64,000 nt of DNA, taken from positions 186,001 to 250,000 of the forward strand of contig JAJNNQ010000056.1 of the NCBI GenBank assembly GCA_027886175.1, in the 5' to 3' direction. Shown one piece after another: positions 1 through 14,699 of the stretch. Position 1 is the stretch's first letter. The number at the start of each line of letters is the position of its first letter. The notes beneath the pieces are model-generated. The model ran no database searches, was not told the DNA's origin, and worked only from the letters and a program-made list of their open reading frames with translations. Origin of the DNA: Phylloscopus collybita (taxonomy: Eukaryota > Chordata > Aves > Passeriformes > Phylloscopidae). Position numbers and translations under genes: made by a program.

Positions 1-3000
1 CGAACGGTGGCTCTTTTCCATGGGAAACCAAAGTCTCCGCCTCAGGTTCTTGATGTCAATTTGTAGGAAGCCTTTGGCTCTACAGGGGCAGACAAACTTC
101 CATCTGGTGGTAGATTGCACCTGGGAGACATCCTCATTTGTATAGAATTTTAGTGGAATTTTAGTCGACATAAGCCCAGTGTCTCGCAGACAGCATTAGA
201 CACGAACTGTGGTCCATTTCCTTGGGAAACCAAAGTCTCCATCTCACGTGCCTGATGTCAGTTTGTAGGAGGCCTTTGGCACTACAAGGGCAGACAAACT
301 TCCAACTGGTGGTAGATTCCGTGCGGGAGATATCCTCATTTGTGAGGAATTTCAGCAGGCATAACCCCAGTGGCAGGCAGACAGCATTAGACACAAACGG
401 TGGTCCTTTTCCATGGGAAACCGAAGTCTCTACCCCACGTTCCTGATATTAGTTTGTAAGAGGCCTTTGGAAGTACAAGGGCAGAAAAACTTCCATCTGG
501 TGGTAGATTGCACCTGGGAGATATCCTCATTTTTATGGATTTTCAGTGGTATTAAATTAGGCAGAAATCCAGCAGCAGGCAGACTGCTTTACACACGAAC
601 CCTGGCCCATATCCATGGGAAACCAAAGTCTGCACTCCAGGCTCCTCATGTCAGTTTATAGAAGGCCTTTGGAAATACAAGGGCAGAAAAACTTATATCT
701 GGCGGTAGACTGCACCCGGGAGATGTCTTCATTTGTATGGAATTTCAGTGGAATTTTCGTAGGTAGAAGCCCAATGGCCGACAGACATTATTAGACACGA
801 ACGGTGGCCCATTTCCATGAGAAACCAAAGTCTCCACCCCAGGTTCCTGATGTCAGTTTTTAGGAGGCCTTTGGCACTAGAAGGGCAAACAAACTTCCAA
901 CTGGTGGGAGATTCCATCTGGGAAATATCCTCATTTGTGAGGAATTTCAGTAGGCATAACTCCAGTGGCAGGCAGACAGCATTAGACACGAACAGTGGCC
1001 CTTTTCCATGGGAAACCAAAATCTCCACCCCATGTTGCTGATGTCACTTTGTAGGAGGCGTTTTCCAATATAAGGGCAGAGAAACTTCCATCTGGTTGTA
1101 GATTGCACCTGGGAGATATCCTCATTTCTATGGAGTTTTAGTGGAATTTTAGTAGGAAGAAGCACAGTGGCAGGCAGACAGCATTAGACACGAACAATGG
1201 CCCATTTTTATGGGAAACCAAAGTCTCCACCCCACGTTCCTGATGTCCGTTTCTAGGAGGCCTTTGACACTACAAAGGTAGACAAACTTCCGTCTGGTGG
1301 TTGATTGCATCGGGGAGATATCCTCATTTGTATGGAACTTCAGCAGGTAGAAGCCCAGTGGCAGGCAGACAGCATTAGACATGAACGGTGGCCCTTTTCC
1401 CATGGGCAGCCAAAGTCTCCAAGCCACGTTCCTGATGTCAGGTTTTAGGAGGCCTTTGGCAGTACAAGGGCAAACAAACTTCCGTCTGGTGGCTGATTGC
1501 ATCGGGGAGATATCCTCATTTGTATGGAATTTCAGCAGGTAAAAGCCCAGTGGCAGGCAGACAGCATTAGACATGAACGGTGGCCCTTTTCCATGGGAAA
1601 ACAAAGTCTCCAACCCAGGCTCCTGATGTCAGTTTGTAGGAGGCCTTTGGCATAAAAAGGGCAGACAAACTTCCATCTGGTGGGAAATTGCATTTGGGAG
1701 ATATCCTCATTTGTAGGGAATTTTGGTAGGCTTCTGCCCACTGGCAGGCAGACAGCATTAGACACGAACAGTGGCCCCTTTCCATGGAAAAACAAATTAT
1801 CCATCCTATGTTCCTGATGTCAGTTTTTAGGAGGCTTTTGGCACTGCAAGGGCTGACAAACTTCCACCTGGTGGTAGATTGCACCTGGGAGATATCCTCA
1901 TTTTTATGGAATTTTAGTGGTATTTTAGTACTCAGAAGCCCAATGGCAGACAGACAGCATTAAACATGAATGGTGGGCCTTTTCTATAGGAAACCAAAGT
2001 CTCCAGGTGAGGTTCCGAATGTCAGTTTGAAGGAGGCCTTTGGCACTGCAAGAGCAGACAAATTTCCATCTGGTGGCATATTGCGTCTGGGAGATATCCT
2101 CATTTGTATGTAATTTCAGTAGTCATAAGTCAGTGGCAAGGAGACAGCATTAAACACCAAGGGTGGCCCTTTTCCATGGGAAACCAAAGCGTCCTCTCCA
2201 GGTTCCTGATGTCAGTTTGTAGGAGGCCGTTGCATTACAAGGGCAGACAAACTTTCAACTGGTGGTAGACTCCATCTGGGAGATATCCTCATTTTTATGG
2301 AATTTTACTAGGCATACGCCCAGTGGCAGGCACATAGCATTAGACAAAAAGGGTGGCCCATTTCCATGGGAAAACAAAGTCTCCACCGCACGTTCCTGAT
2401 GTCAATTTTTAGGAGGCCTTTGGCACTTCAAGGGCAGACAAACTTCCACCTGGTGGTAGATTGCACCTGGGACTTATCAGCATTTGTATGGAACTGCAGC
2501 AGTCATAACCACAGTGCCAGGCAGACAGCATTAGATACGAACGGTGGCCCTTTTCCATGGGAAACCAAAGTCTACGCCCCAGGTTCCTGATGTTAATTTG
2601 TAGGAAGCCTTTAACACTACAAGGGCAGACAAACTTCCATCTGGTGGTAGATTGCACCTGGGAGGTATCCTCATTTGTATGGAATTTTAGTGGAATTTTA
2701 GGAGGCATAAGCCCAGTATCTGGCAGACAGCATTACACACGAACAGTGGCCCTTTTCCATGGGAAACCAAAATCTCCACCCCATGTTGCTGATGTCACTT
2801 TGTAGGAGACGTTTTCCAATATAAGGGCAGAGAAACTTCCATCTGGTTGTAGATTGCACCTGGGAGATATCCTCATTTTTATGGAGTTTTAGTGGAATTT
2901 TAGTAGGAAGAAACCCCGTGGCAGGCAGACAGCATTAGATAAGAAAAATGGCCCATTTGATGGAAAACCAAAGTCTCCACCCCTCGTTCCTGATGTCCGT

Positions 3001-4450
3001 TTCTAGGAGGCCTTTGGCACTACAAGGGCAGACAAACTTCCGTCTGGTGGTTGATTGCATCGTTGAGATATCCTCATTTTTATGGAATTTCATCAGGTAG
3101 ATGCCCAGTGGCAGGCAGACAGCATTAGAGAGGAACAGTGGCCCTTTTCCATGGGAAAACAAAGTCTCCAACCAGGCTCCTGATGTCAGTTTTTAGTAGG
3201 CCTTTGGCATTAAAAGGGCAGACAAACTTCCATCTGGTGGGAAATTTTGTTAGGGAGATATCCTCATTTGTATGTAATTTCAGTAGTCATAAGCCCAGTG
3301 GCAAGGAGACAGCATTAAAGAACAAGGGTGCCCCTTTTCCATGGGAAACCAAAGCCTCCTTTCCAGAATCCTGATGTCAGTTTGTAGGAGGCCTTTGGCA
3401 TTACAAGGGCAGACAAACTTTCATCTGGTGGTAGACTCTATCTGGGAGATATCCTCATTTGTACGGGATTTTACTAGGCATAATCCCAGTGGCAGTCACA
3501 TAGCATTAGACACAAACGGTGGCCCATTTCCATGGGAAAACAAAGTCTCCACCCCACGTTCCTGATGTCAATTTGTAGAAGGCGTTTGGAACTACAAGGG
3601 CAGAAAAACTTCCATCTGGTGGTAGATTGCACCTGGGAGATATCCTCATTTCTCTGGAATTTTATTGGAATTTTATTAGGAAGATCCCCAGTGGCAGGCA
3701 GACAGCTTTAGACACGAACGGTGGCCCATTTTTATGGGAAACCAAAGTCTCCACCCCACGTTCCTGATGTCCGTTACTAGGAGGCCTTCGGCAGTACAAG
3801 GGTAGACAAACTTCCACCTGGTGGTAGATTGCTCCTGGGAGATATCCTCATTTGTATGGACCTTCAGCAGTCATAACCACAGTGCCAGGCAGACAGCATT
3901 AGACAGGAACGGTGGTCCTTTTCCTAGGGAAACCAAAGTCTCCACACCACGTTCCCGATGTCAGGTTTTAGTAGGCCATTGACAGTACAAGGGCAGAAAA
4001 ACTTCCGTCTGGTGGTTGATTGCATCGGGAAGATATCCACATTTGTATGGAATTTCAGCAGATAGAAGCCCAGTGGCAGGCAGACAGCATTAGACACGAA
4101 CGGTGGCCCTTTTCCATGGGAAAACAAAGTCTCCAACCCAGGCTCCTGATGTCAGTTTGTAGGAGGCCTTTGGCACTACAAGGGCAGACAAACCTCCATC
4201 TAGTGGTGGATCGCACCTCGTAGATGTCCTTATTTGTATGGAATTTTAGTGGTATTTTAGTACTCAGAAGCCCAGTTGCAGACAGAGAGCATTAAACATG
4301 AACGGTGGGCCTTTTCCATAGGAAACCAAAGTCTCCACGCCAGGTTCCGAATGTCAGTATAAAGGAGGCCTTTGGCACAGCAAGAGCAGAGAAACTTCCA
4401 TCTGGTGGCATATTGCATCTGGGAGATATCCTCATTTGTATGGAACTTCA
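1..4450 (+). repeat. 8.2-kb higher-order satellite segment, first copy
   Basis: This stretch recurs at 8227-12650 with an offset of 8226 bp. Positions 1 to about 2520 match 8227 to 10746 almost base for base. From about 2735 to 3250 the offset becomes 8415, so one extra monomer is present in the second copy. From 3660 to 4430 the offset returns to 8226, so a monomer has been lost in between. The pattern of whole-monomer gains and losses is what unequal exchange produces. Confidence 0.85.
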
Positions 4451-4564
4451 GCAGTCATAACCACAGTGCCAGGCAGACAGCATTAGACAGGAACGGTGGT
4501 CCTTTTCCATGGGAAACCAAAGTCTCCACCCTAGGTTTCTGATGGCAGTTTGTAGGAGGTCTTT

Positions 4565-5680
4565 GGAAACATAAGGGCAGGCAAACTTCCATCTGGTGGT
4601 AAATTGCATCTGCGAGATATTCGCATTTGTATGGAATTTTAGCAGGCATACGCCCAGTGGCAGGCACACAGCATTAGGCATGAACAGTGCCCTATTCCAC
4701 GGGAAACCAAATTATACATCCCACGTTTAAGAAGTGAGTTTATAGGAGCCCTTTGGCACTACAAGGGCAGAGAAACTTCAAACCGGGAGTAGATTGCACC
4801 TGCAAGATATTCTCAATTTTATAGAATTTTAGAGGAATTTCAGTACGCCAAATCCCACCGGCAGGCACACAGAATTAGACATGAATAGTGGCCTTTTCCA
4901 GGGGAAACCAAAGCCTCCAGGCCAGGTTCCTGATGTCTGTTTTTAGGAGGCCTTTTGCACTACAAGAACAGACAACCTTCCGACTGGTGGCATATTGCAT
5001 CTTGGAGATATCCTCATTTGTATGGAATTCTAGTGCAATCACAGTAGGCAGAAGCCCAGTGGCAAGTAGACAGCATTAAACACCAACGGTGGCCCATTTC
5101 CATGGGAAACCAAAGTCTCCTCCCCAGGTTCCTGATGTCAATTTGTAGGAAGCCTTTGGCTCTACAGGGGGAGACAAACTTCCATCTGGTGGTAGATTGC
5201 ACCTGGGAGACATCCTCATTTGTAAGGAATTTTAGTGGGATTTTAATAGGCAGAAGCCTAGTGGCAGGAACACATCATTAGACACGAACGCTGGCCCATT
5301 TCCATGGGAAACCAAAGTCTCCACTCCAGGTTCCTGGTGTCAGTTTGTAGGAGGCCTTTGGAACTACAAGGGCAGATAAACTTCCAACTGGTGGTAGATT
5401 CCATCTAGGAGATATCCTCATTTCTCTGGAATTTCAGCAGGCATAAGCCCAGTGGCAGACAGACAGCATTAGACAGGAACGGTGGCCCTTTTCCATAGAA
5501 AACCAAAGTCTCCACCTCACGTTCCTGATGTCAGTTTGTAGGAGGCCTTTGGAACTACAAGGGCAGACAAACTTCCGTCAGGTGGTAGATTGCACCTGGG
5601 AGATATCCTCATTTGTAGAGAATTTTATTGGAATTCTAGTAGGCATAAGCCAAGTGGCTGGCAGAGAGCATTAGACACAA
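4565..5680 (+). repeat. 1.1-kb satellite segment, first copy (offset 2549)
   Basis: This run of variant monomers, including an unusual monomer with the GTTTAAGAAGTGAGTTTA variant near 4724, recurs at 7113-8229. The offset is 2548 bp, changing to 2549 bp after a one-base insertion near 7559. It is a recent local duplication inside block 1. Confidence 0.85.
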
Positions 5681-7112
5681 ACGGTGGCCCATTTCCTTGG
5701 GAAACCAAAGTCTCCATCTCACGTTCCTGATGTCAGTTTGTAGGAGGCCTTTGGTACTACAAGGGCAGACATACTTCTATCTTGTGGTTGATTGCATCGC
5801 AGAGATATCCTCATTTTTATGGAACTTCAGCAGTCATAACCACTGTACCAGGCAGACAGCATTAGACAGGAACAGTGGTCTTTTTCCATGGGAAACCAAA
5901 GTCTCCACACTACGTTCCCGATATCAGGTTTTAGGAGGTCTTTTGCAGTCCATGGGAAGACAAACTTCCGTCTGTTGGTTTATTTCATCGGGGAGATATC
6001 CTCATTTGTATGGAATTTCAGCAGGCAGAAGCCCAGTGGCAGGCAGAGAGCATTAGACACAAACGGTGGCCCTTTTCCATGGGAAACCGAAGTCTCCAAC
6101 CCAGGCTTCTGATGTCGGTTTTCAGGAGGCCTTTGGCATTAAAAGTGTAGACAAACATCCATCTGGTGGGAAATTGCATTTGGGAGATATCCTCATACGT
6201 ATGGAATTTTAGTAGGCATATACCCACTGGCAGGCAGCAGCATTAGACATGAACAATGGGCCTTTTCCATGGAAAAACAAATTATCCATCCTCACGTTCC
6301 TGATGTCATGTTTTAGGAGGCCTTTGGCACTACAAGAGCAGACAAACTTCCACGTGGTGGTAGATTGCACCTGAGAGATATTCTCATTTGTAAAGAATTT
6401 TAGACGAATTTTAGTACGCAGATTCCAAGCGGCAGGCAGACAGAATTAGACATGAATAGTGGCCCTTTTCCAGGGGAAATGAAAGTCTGCAGGCCAGGTT
6501 CCTGATGTCAGTTTTTAGGAGGCCTTTTGCACTACAAGAACAGACAAACTTCCAACTGGTGGCATATTGCATCTTGGAGATATCCTCATTTGTATGTAAT
6601 TTCTGTAGCCATAAGCCCAGTGGCCGGGCAACAGCATTAGACACGAACGGTGGCCCTTTTCCATGGGAAACCGAATTCTCCACTCCAGGCTCCTGATGTC
6701 TATTTGTAGGAGGCCTTTGGCACTACAGGGGCAGACAAACTTCCGTCAGGTGGTTGATTGCATCGGAGAGATTTCCCAATTTCTTTGGAATTTCAGCAGG
6801 CAGAAGCCCAGTGGCAGGCAGACAGCATTAGACATGAACGCTGGCCCTTTTCCATGGGAAAACAAAGTCTCCACCCCTGATTCCTGATGTCAGTTTTTTA
6901 GGAGGGCTTTGGTACTACAAGGGCAGAGAATCTTCTATCTGGTTGTAGATTGCACCTGGGAGATATCCTCATTTCTATGGAATTTTAGTGGAATTTTAAT
7001 AGGAAGAAGCCCAGTGGCAAGCAGACAGCATTACACACGAACGGTGGCCCATTTGTATGGGAAACCAAAGTGGCCACTCCCGGTTCCTGATGTCAGTTTT
7101 TAGGAGGCCTTT

Positions 7113-8229
7113 GCCACTACAAGGGCAGGCAAACTTCCATCTGGTGGTAAATTGCATCTGCGAGATATCCTCATTTGTATGGAATTTTAGCAGGCATACG
7201 CCCAGTGGCAGGCACACAGCATTAGGCATGAACAGTGCCCTATTCCACGGGAAACCAAATTATACATCCCACGTTTAAGAAGTGAGTTTATAGGAGCCCT
7301 TTGGCACTACAAGGGCAGAGAAACTTCAAACCGGGAGTAGATTGCACCTGCAAGATATTCTCAATTTTATAGAATTTTAGAGGAATTTCAGTACGCCAAA
7401 TCCCACCGGCAGGCACACAGAATTAGACATGAATAGTGGCCTTTTCCAGGGGAAACCAAAGCCTCCAGGCCAGGTTCCTGATGTCTGTTTTTAGGAGGCC
7501 TTTTGCACTACAAGAACAGACAACCTTCCGACTGGTGGCATATTGCATCTTGGAGATAATCCTCATTTGTATGGAATTCTAGTGCAATCACAGTAGGCAG
7601 AAGCCCAGTGGCAAGTAGACAGCATTAAACGCCAACGGTGGCCCATTTCCATGGGAAACCAAAGTCTCCTCCCCAGGTTCCTGATGTCAATTTGTAGGAA
7701 GCCTTTGGCTCTACAGGGGGAGACAAACTTCCATCTGGTGGTAGATTGCACCTGGGAGACATCCTCATTTGTAAGGAATTTTAGTGGGATTTTAATAGGC
7801 AGAAGCCTAGTGGCAGGAACACATCATTAGACACGAACGCTGGCCCATTTCCATGGGAAACCAAAGTCTCCACTCCAGGTTCCTGGTGTCAGTTTGTAGG
7901 AGGCCTTTGGAACTACAAGGGCAGATAAACTTCCAACTGGTGGTAGATTCCATCTGGGAGATATCCTCATTTCTCTGGAATTTCAGCAGGCATAAGCCCA
8001 GTGGCAGACAGACAGCATTAGACAGGAACGGTGGCCCTTTTCCATAGAAAACCAAAGTCTCCACCTCACGTTCCTGATGTCAGTTTGTAGGAGGCCTTTG
8101 GAACTACAAGGGCAGACAAACTTCCGTCAGGTGGTAGATTGCACCTGGGAGATATCCTCATTTGTAGAGAATTTTATTGGAATTCTAGTAGGCATAAGCC
8201 AAGTGGCTGGCAGACAGTATTAGACGCGA
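7113..8229 (+). repeat. 1.1-kb satellite segment, second copy (offset 2549)
   Basis: Copy of 4565-5680 with very few differences, including one inserted T at about 7559. It ends just where the second 8.2-kb higher-order copy begins, so the two duplications share a boundary. Confidence 0.85.
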
Positions 8230-11200
8230 ACGGTGGCCCTTTTCCATGGGAAACCAAAGTCTCCGCCTCAGGTTCTTGATGTCAATTTGTAGGAAGCCTT
8301 TGGCTCTACAGGGGCAGACAAACTTCCATCTGGTGGTAGATTGCACCTGGGAGACATCCTCATTTGTATATAATTTTAGTGGAATTTTAGTCGACATAAG
8401 CCCAGTGTCTCGCAGACAGCATTAGACACGAACTGTGGTCCATTTCCTTGGGAAACCAAAGTCTCCATCTCACGTGCCTGATGTCAGTTTGTAGGAGGCC
8501 TTTGGCACTACAAGGGCAGACAAACTTCCAACTGGTGGTAGATTCCGTGCGGGAGATATCCTCATTTGTGAGGAATTTCAGCAGGCATAACCCCAGTGGC
8601 AGGCAGACAGCATTAGACACAAACGGTGGTCCTTTTCCATGGGAAACCGAAGTCTCTACCCCACGTTCCTGATATTAGTTTGTAAGAGGCCTTTGGAAGT
8701 ACAAGGGCAGAAAAACTTCCATCTGGTGGTAGATTGCACCTGGGAGATATCCTCATTTTTATGGAATTTCAGTGGTATTAAATTAGGCAGAAATCCAGTA
8801 GCAGGCAGACTGCTTTACACACGAACCCTGGCCCATATCCATGGGAAACCAAAGTGTCCACTCCAGGCTCCTCATGTCAGTTTATAGAAGGCCTTTGGAA
8901 ATACAAGGGCAGAAACACTTATATCTGGCGGTAGACTGCACCCGGGAGATGTCTTCATTTGTATGGAATTTCAGTGGAATTTTCGTAGGTAGAAGCCCAA
9001 TGGCCGACAGACATTATTAGACACGAACGGTGGCCCATTTCCATGAGAAACCAAAGTCTCCACCCCAGGTTCCTGATGTCAGTTTTTAGGAGGCCTTTGG
9101 CACTAGAAGGGCAAACAAACTTCCAACTGGTGGGAGATTCCATCTGGGAAATATCCTCATTTGTGAGGAATTTCAGTAGGCATAACTCCAGTGGCAGGCA
9201 GACAGCATTAGACACGAACAGTGGCCCTTTTCCATGGGAAACCAAAATCTCCACCCCATGTTGCTGATGTCACTTTGTAGGAGGCGTTTTCCAATATAAG
9301 GGCAGAGAAACTTCCATCTGGTTGTAGATTGCACCTGGGAGATATCCTCATTTCTATGGAGTTTTAGTGGAATTTTAGTAGGAAGAAGCACAGTGTCAGG
9401 CAGACAGCATTAGACACGAACAATGGCCCATTTTTATGGGAAACCAAAGTCTCCACCCCACGTTCCTGATGTCCGTTTCTAGGAGGCCTTTGACACTACA
9501 AAGGTAGACAAACATCCGTCTGGTGGTTGATTGCATCGGGGAGATATCCTCATTTGTATGGAACTTCAGCAGGTAGAAGCCCAGTGGCAGGCAGACAGCA
9601 TTAGACATGAACGGTGGCCCTTTTCCCATGGGCAGCCAAAGTCTCCAAGCCACGTTCCTGATGTCAGGTTTTAGGAGGCCTTTGGCAGTACAAGGGCAAA
9701 CAATCTTCCGTCTGGTGGCTGATTGCATCGGGGAGATATCCTCATTTGTATGGAATTTCAGCAGGTAAAAGCCCAGTGGCAGGCAGACAGCGTTAGACAC
9801 GAACGGTGGCCCTTTTCCATGGGAAAACAAAGTCTCCAACCCAGGCTCCTGATGTCAGTTTGTAGGAGGCCTTTGGCATAAAAAGGGCAGACAAACTTCC
9901 ATCTGGTGGGAAATTGCATTTGGGAGATATCCTCATTTGTAGGGAATTTTGGTAGGCTTCTGCCCACTGGCAGGCAGACAGCATTAGACACGAACAGTGG
10001 CCCCTTTCCATGGAAAAACAAATTATCCAACCTATGTTCCTGATGTCAGTTTTTAGGAGGCTTTTGGCACTGCAAGGGCTGACAAACTTCCACCTGGTGG
10101 TAGATTGCACCTAGGAGATATCCTCATTTTTATGGAATTTTAGTGGTATTTTAGTACTCAGAAGCCCAATGGCAGACAGACAGCATTAAACATGAATGGT
10201 GGGCCTTTTCTATAGGAAACCAAAGTCTCCAGGTGAGGTTCCGAATGTCAGTTTGAAGGAGGCCTTTGGCACTGCAAGAGCAGACAAATTTCCATCTGGT
10301 GGCATATTGCGTCTGGGAGATATCCTCATTTGTATGTAATTTCAGTAGTCATAAGTCAGTGGCAAGGAGACAGCATTAAACACCAAGGGTGGCCCTTTTC
10401 CATGGGAAACCAAAGCGTCCTCTCCAGGTTCCTGATGTCAGTTTGTAGGAGGCCGTTGCATTACAAGGGCAGACAAACTTTCAACTGGTGGTAGACTCCA
10501 TCTGGGAGATATCCTCATTTTTATGGAATTTTACTAGGCATACGCCCAGTGGCAGGCACATAGCATTAGACAAAAAGGGTGGCCCATTTCCATGGGAAAA
10601 CAAAGTCTCCACCGCACGTTCCTGATGTCAATTTTTAGGAGGCCTTTGGCACTTCAAGGGCAGACAAACTTCCACCTGGTGGTAGATTGCACCTGGGACT
10701 TATCAGCATTTGTATGGAACTGCAGCAGTCATAGCCACAGTGACAGGCAGACAGCATTAGACAGGAACGGTGGTCCTTTTACATGGGAAACCAAAGTCTC
10801 CACCCTAGGTTCCTCATGGCAGTTTGTAGGAGGTCTTGGGCACTACAAGGGCAGAGAAACATCCATCTAGTTTAGATTACACCTGGGAGATATCCTCATT
10901 TGTATAGAATTTTAGTGGAATTTAACAGGCATAAGCCCAGTGGCTAGCAGACAGCATTAGACAGAAACGGTGGCCCATTCCCTTGGGAAAGCAAAGTCTC
11001 CACCCCACGTTCCTGATGTCAGTTTTTAGGAGGCCTTTGGCACTACGAGGGCAGACAAACTTCCAACTGGTGGTAGATTCCATCTGGGAGATGTCCTCAT
11101 TTGTGAGGAATTTAAGTAGGCATTACTCCAGTGGCAGGCAGACAGCATTAGACACGAACAGTGGCCCTTTTCCATGGGAAACCAAAATCTCCACCCCATA

Positions 11201-12650
11201 TTGCTGATGTCACTTTGTAGGAGACGTTTTCCAATATAAGGGCAGAGAAACTTCCATCTGGTTGTAGATTGCACCTGGGAGATATCCTCATTTTTAAGGA
11301 GATTTAGTGGAATTTTAGTAGGAAGAAACCCAGTGGCAGGCAGACAGCATTAGACACGAATAATGGCCCATTTGATGGGAAACCAAAATCTCCACCCCAC
11401 GTTCCTGATGTCCGTTTCTAGGAGGCTATTGTCACTACAAGGGCAGACAAACTTCCGTCTGGTGGTTGATTGCATCGTTGAGATATCCTCATTTTTATGG
11501 AATTTCATCAGGTAGAAGCCCATTGGCAGGTAGACAGCATTAGAAAGGAACGGTGACCCTTTTCCATGGGAAAACAAAGTCTCCAACCCAGGCTCCTGAT
11601 GTCAGTTTTTAGTAGGCCTTTGGCATTAAAAGGGCAGACAAACTTACATCTGGTGGGAAATTTTGTTTAGGGAGATATCCTCATTTGTATGGGATTTTAC
11701 AAGGCATAATCCCAGTGGCAGGCAGACACCATTAGACACGAAAGGTGGCCCATTTCCATGGGAAACCCAAATCTCCGCGCTCATTGCTGATGTCACTTTG
11801 TAGGAGGCCTTTTCCAACATACAGGCAGAAAAACTTCCATCTGGTGGTAGATTGCACCTGGGAGTTATCCTCATTTCTATGGAATTTTATTGGAATTTTA
11901 TTACGAAGATCCCCAGTGGCAGGCAGACAGCATTAGACACGAACGGTGGCCCATTTTTATAGGGAAACCAAAGTCTCCACCCCACATTCCTGATGTCCGT
12001 TACTAGGAGGCCTTCGGCAGTACAAGGGTAGACAAACTTCCACCTGGTGGTAGATTGCTCCTGGGAGATATCCTCATTTGTATGGACCTTCAGCAGTCAT
12101 AACCACAGGGCCAGGCAGACCGCATTAGACAGGAACGGTGGTCCTTTTCCTAGGGAAGCCAAAGTCTCCACACCACGTTCCCGATGTCAGGTTTTAGTAG
12201 GCCATTGACAGTACAAGGGCAGAGAAACTTCCGCCTGGTGGTTGATTGCATCGGGAAGATATCCTCATTTTTATGGAATTTCAGCAGATAGAAGCCCAGT
12301 GGCAGGCAGACAGCATTAGACACGAACGGTGGCCCTTTTCCATGGGAAAACAAAGTCTCCAACCCAGGCTCCTGATGTCAGTTTGTAGGAGGCCTTTGGC
12401 ACTACAAGGGCAGAAAAACTTCCATCTAGTGGTGGATCGCACCTCGTAGATGTCCTTATTTGTATGGAATTTTAGTGGTATTTTAGTACTCAGAAGCCCA
12501 GTTGCAGACAGAGAGAATTAAACACGAACGGTGGGCCTTTTCCATAGGAAACCAAAGTCTCCAGGCCAGGTTCCGAATGTCAGTATAAAGGAGGCCTTTT
12601 GCACTGCAAGAGCAGACAAACTAACATCTGGTGGTAGATTGCACCTGGGA
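8227..12650 (+). repeat. 8.2-kb higher-order satellite segment, second copy
   Basis: Second copy of 1-4450. It differs by scattered substitutions and by one monomer gained near 10750-10960 and one lost near 11665-11886. Part of the same variant series appears a third time at 30965-31835. Confidence 0.85.
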
Positions 12651-13722
12651 GATATCCTCATTTGTATAGAATTTTAGTGGAATTATAGTACTCAGAATCC
12701 CAGTTGCAGACCGACCGCATTAAAAATGAACGGTGAACCTTTTCCGTAGGAAACCAATGTCTCCAGGCCAGGTTCCGAATGTCAGTTTGAAGGAGGCCTT
12801 TGGCACTGCTAGAGCAGACAAACTTCCATCTGGTGGCATATTGCATCTGGGAGATATCCTCATTTGTATGGAACTTCAGCAGTCATAACCACAGTGCCAG
12901 GCAGACAGCATTAGACAGGAACGGTGGTCCTTTTCCATGGAAAGACAAATTATCCATCCTATGTTCCTGATGTCAGTTTGAAGGAGGTCTTTGGCAATAC
13001 AAGGGCAGAGAAACTTCCATCTGGTGTTTGATTGCACCCGGGAGATATTCGCATTTGCATGGAATTTTAGTGGAATTTTAGTAGGCAGAATCCCAGCGGC
13101 AGGCAGAATAAATTACACATGAATAGTGGCCCATTTCCATGGGAAACCAAAGTCTCCACCCCAGGTTCCTGATGTCATTTTCTAGGAGGCCTCTGGCACT
13201 ACAAGAGGAGACAAACTTCCAACTGGTGGCATATTGCATCTGGGAGATATCTTCATTTGTATGTAATTTTAGTAGCCATAAGCCCAGTGGCAGGCAGACA
13301 GCATTAGACAGGAACCGTGGCCCTTTGCCATGGGAAACCAAAGTCTCCACCCCACGTTCCTGATGTCAGTTTTTAGGAGGCCTTTGGCACAAGGAGGGCA
13401 AACAAACGTCCACCTGGTGGTAGATTGCACCTGGGAGATATCCTCATTTGTATTGAACTTCAGCAGTCATAACCACAGTGCCAGGCAGACAGCATTAGAC
13501 AGGAACGGTGGTCCTTTTCAAAGGGAAACCAAAGTCTCCGCCCCAGGTTCCTGATGTCAATTTGTAGGAAGCCTTTGGCTCTACAGGGGCAGACAAACTT
13601 CCATCTGGTGGTAGATTGCACATGGGAGACATCCTCATTTGTATGGAATTTTAGTGGAATTTTAATAGGCAGAAGCCTCGTGGCAGGCACACATCATTAG
13701 ACACGAACGCTGGCCCATTTCC

Positions 13723-14699
13723 ATGGGAAACCAAAGTTTCCAATCCAGGATCCTGATGTCAGTTTGTAGGAGGCCTTTGGCATTAAAAGGGCAGACAAAC
13801 TTTCATCTGGTGGGAAATTGCATTTGGGAGATATCCTCATATGTATGGAACTTTGGTAGGCATATGCCCACTGGCAGGCAGACAGCATTAGACACGAACG
13901 GTGGCCTCTTTCCATGGAAAAACAAAGTCTCCACCCCACGTTCCTGATGTCAGTTTTTAGGAGACCTCTGGCACTACAAGTGGAGACAAACTTCCAACTG
14001 CTGGCATATTGCATCTGGGAGATATCCTCATTTGTGTGGTATTTCAGCAGGCATAACACCAGTGACAGGCAGACAGCATTAGACACGAACGGTGCCCCTT
14101 TTCCATGGGAAACCAAAGTCTCCAGCCCACGTTCCTGACGTCAGTTTTTAGGAGGCATTTGGCACTACAGAGGCAGACAAACTTCCATCTGGTGGTAGAT
14201 TGCACCTGGGAGACATCCTCATTTGTATGGAATTTTAGTGGGATTTTAATAGGCAGAAGCCTAGTGGCAGACGCAAGTCATTAGACACGAACGCTGGCCC
14301 ATTTCCATGGGAAACCAAAGTCTCCACTCCAGGTTCCTGATGTGAGTTTGTAGGAGGCCTTTGGCACTACAAGAGCAGACAAAGTTCCATCTGGTGGTTG
14401 ATTGCATCGAGGAGATATCCTCATTTGTATGGAATTTCAGCAGGCAGAAGCCCAGTGGCACGCAGACAGCATTAGACACGAACAATGGACCTTTTCCATG
14501 GGAAACCAAAGTCTCCACTTCACGTTCCTGATGTCAGTTTGTAGGAGGCCTTTGGAACTACAAGGGCAGACAAACTTCCATCTGGTGGTAGATTGCACCT
14601 GGGAGATATCCTCATTTGTATAGAATTTTAGTGGAATTTTAGTAGGCAGAAGTCCAGCGGCAGGCAGACAGCATTACACACGAACGCTGGCCAATATCC
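13723..14699 (+). repeat. 977-bp five-monomer higher-order unit, copy 1
   Basis: Measured at successive CCATGG cores, the five monomers are 191, 191, 202, 191 and 202 bp, which sum exactly to 977. The same order of variants follows directly at 14700. Variant marks include a monomer with TTCCATGGAAAAACAAAG and one with CCTGACGTCAG. Confidence 0.9.
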
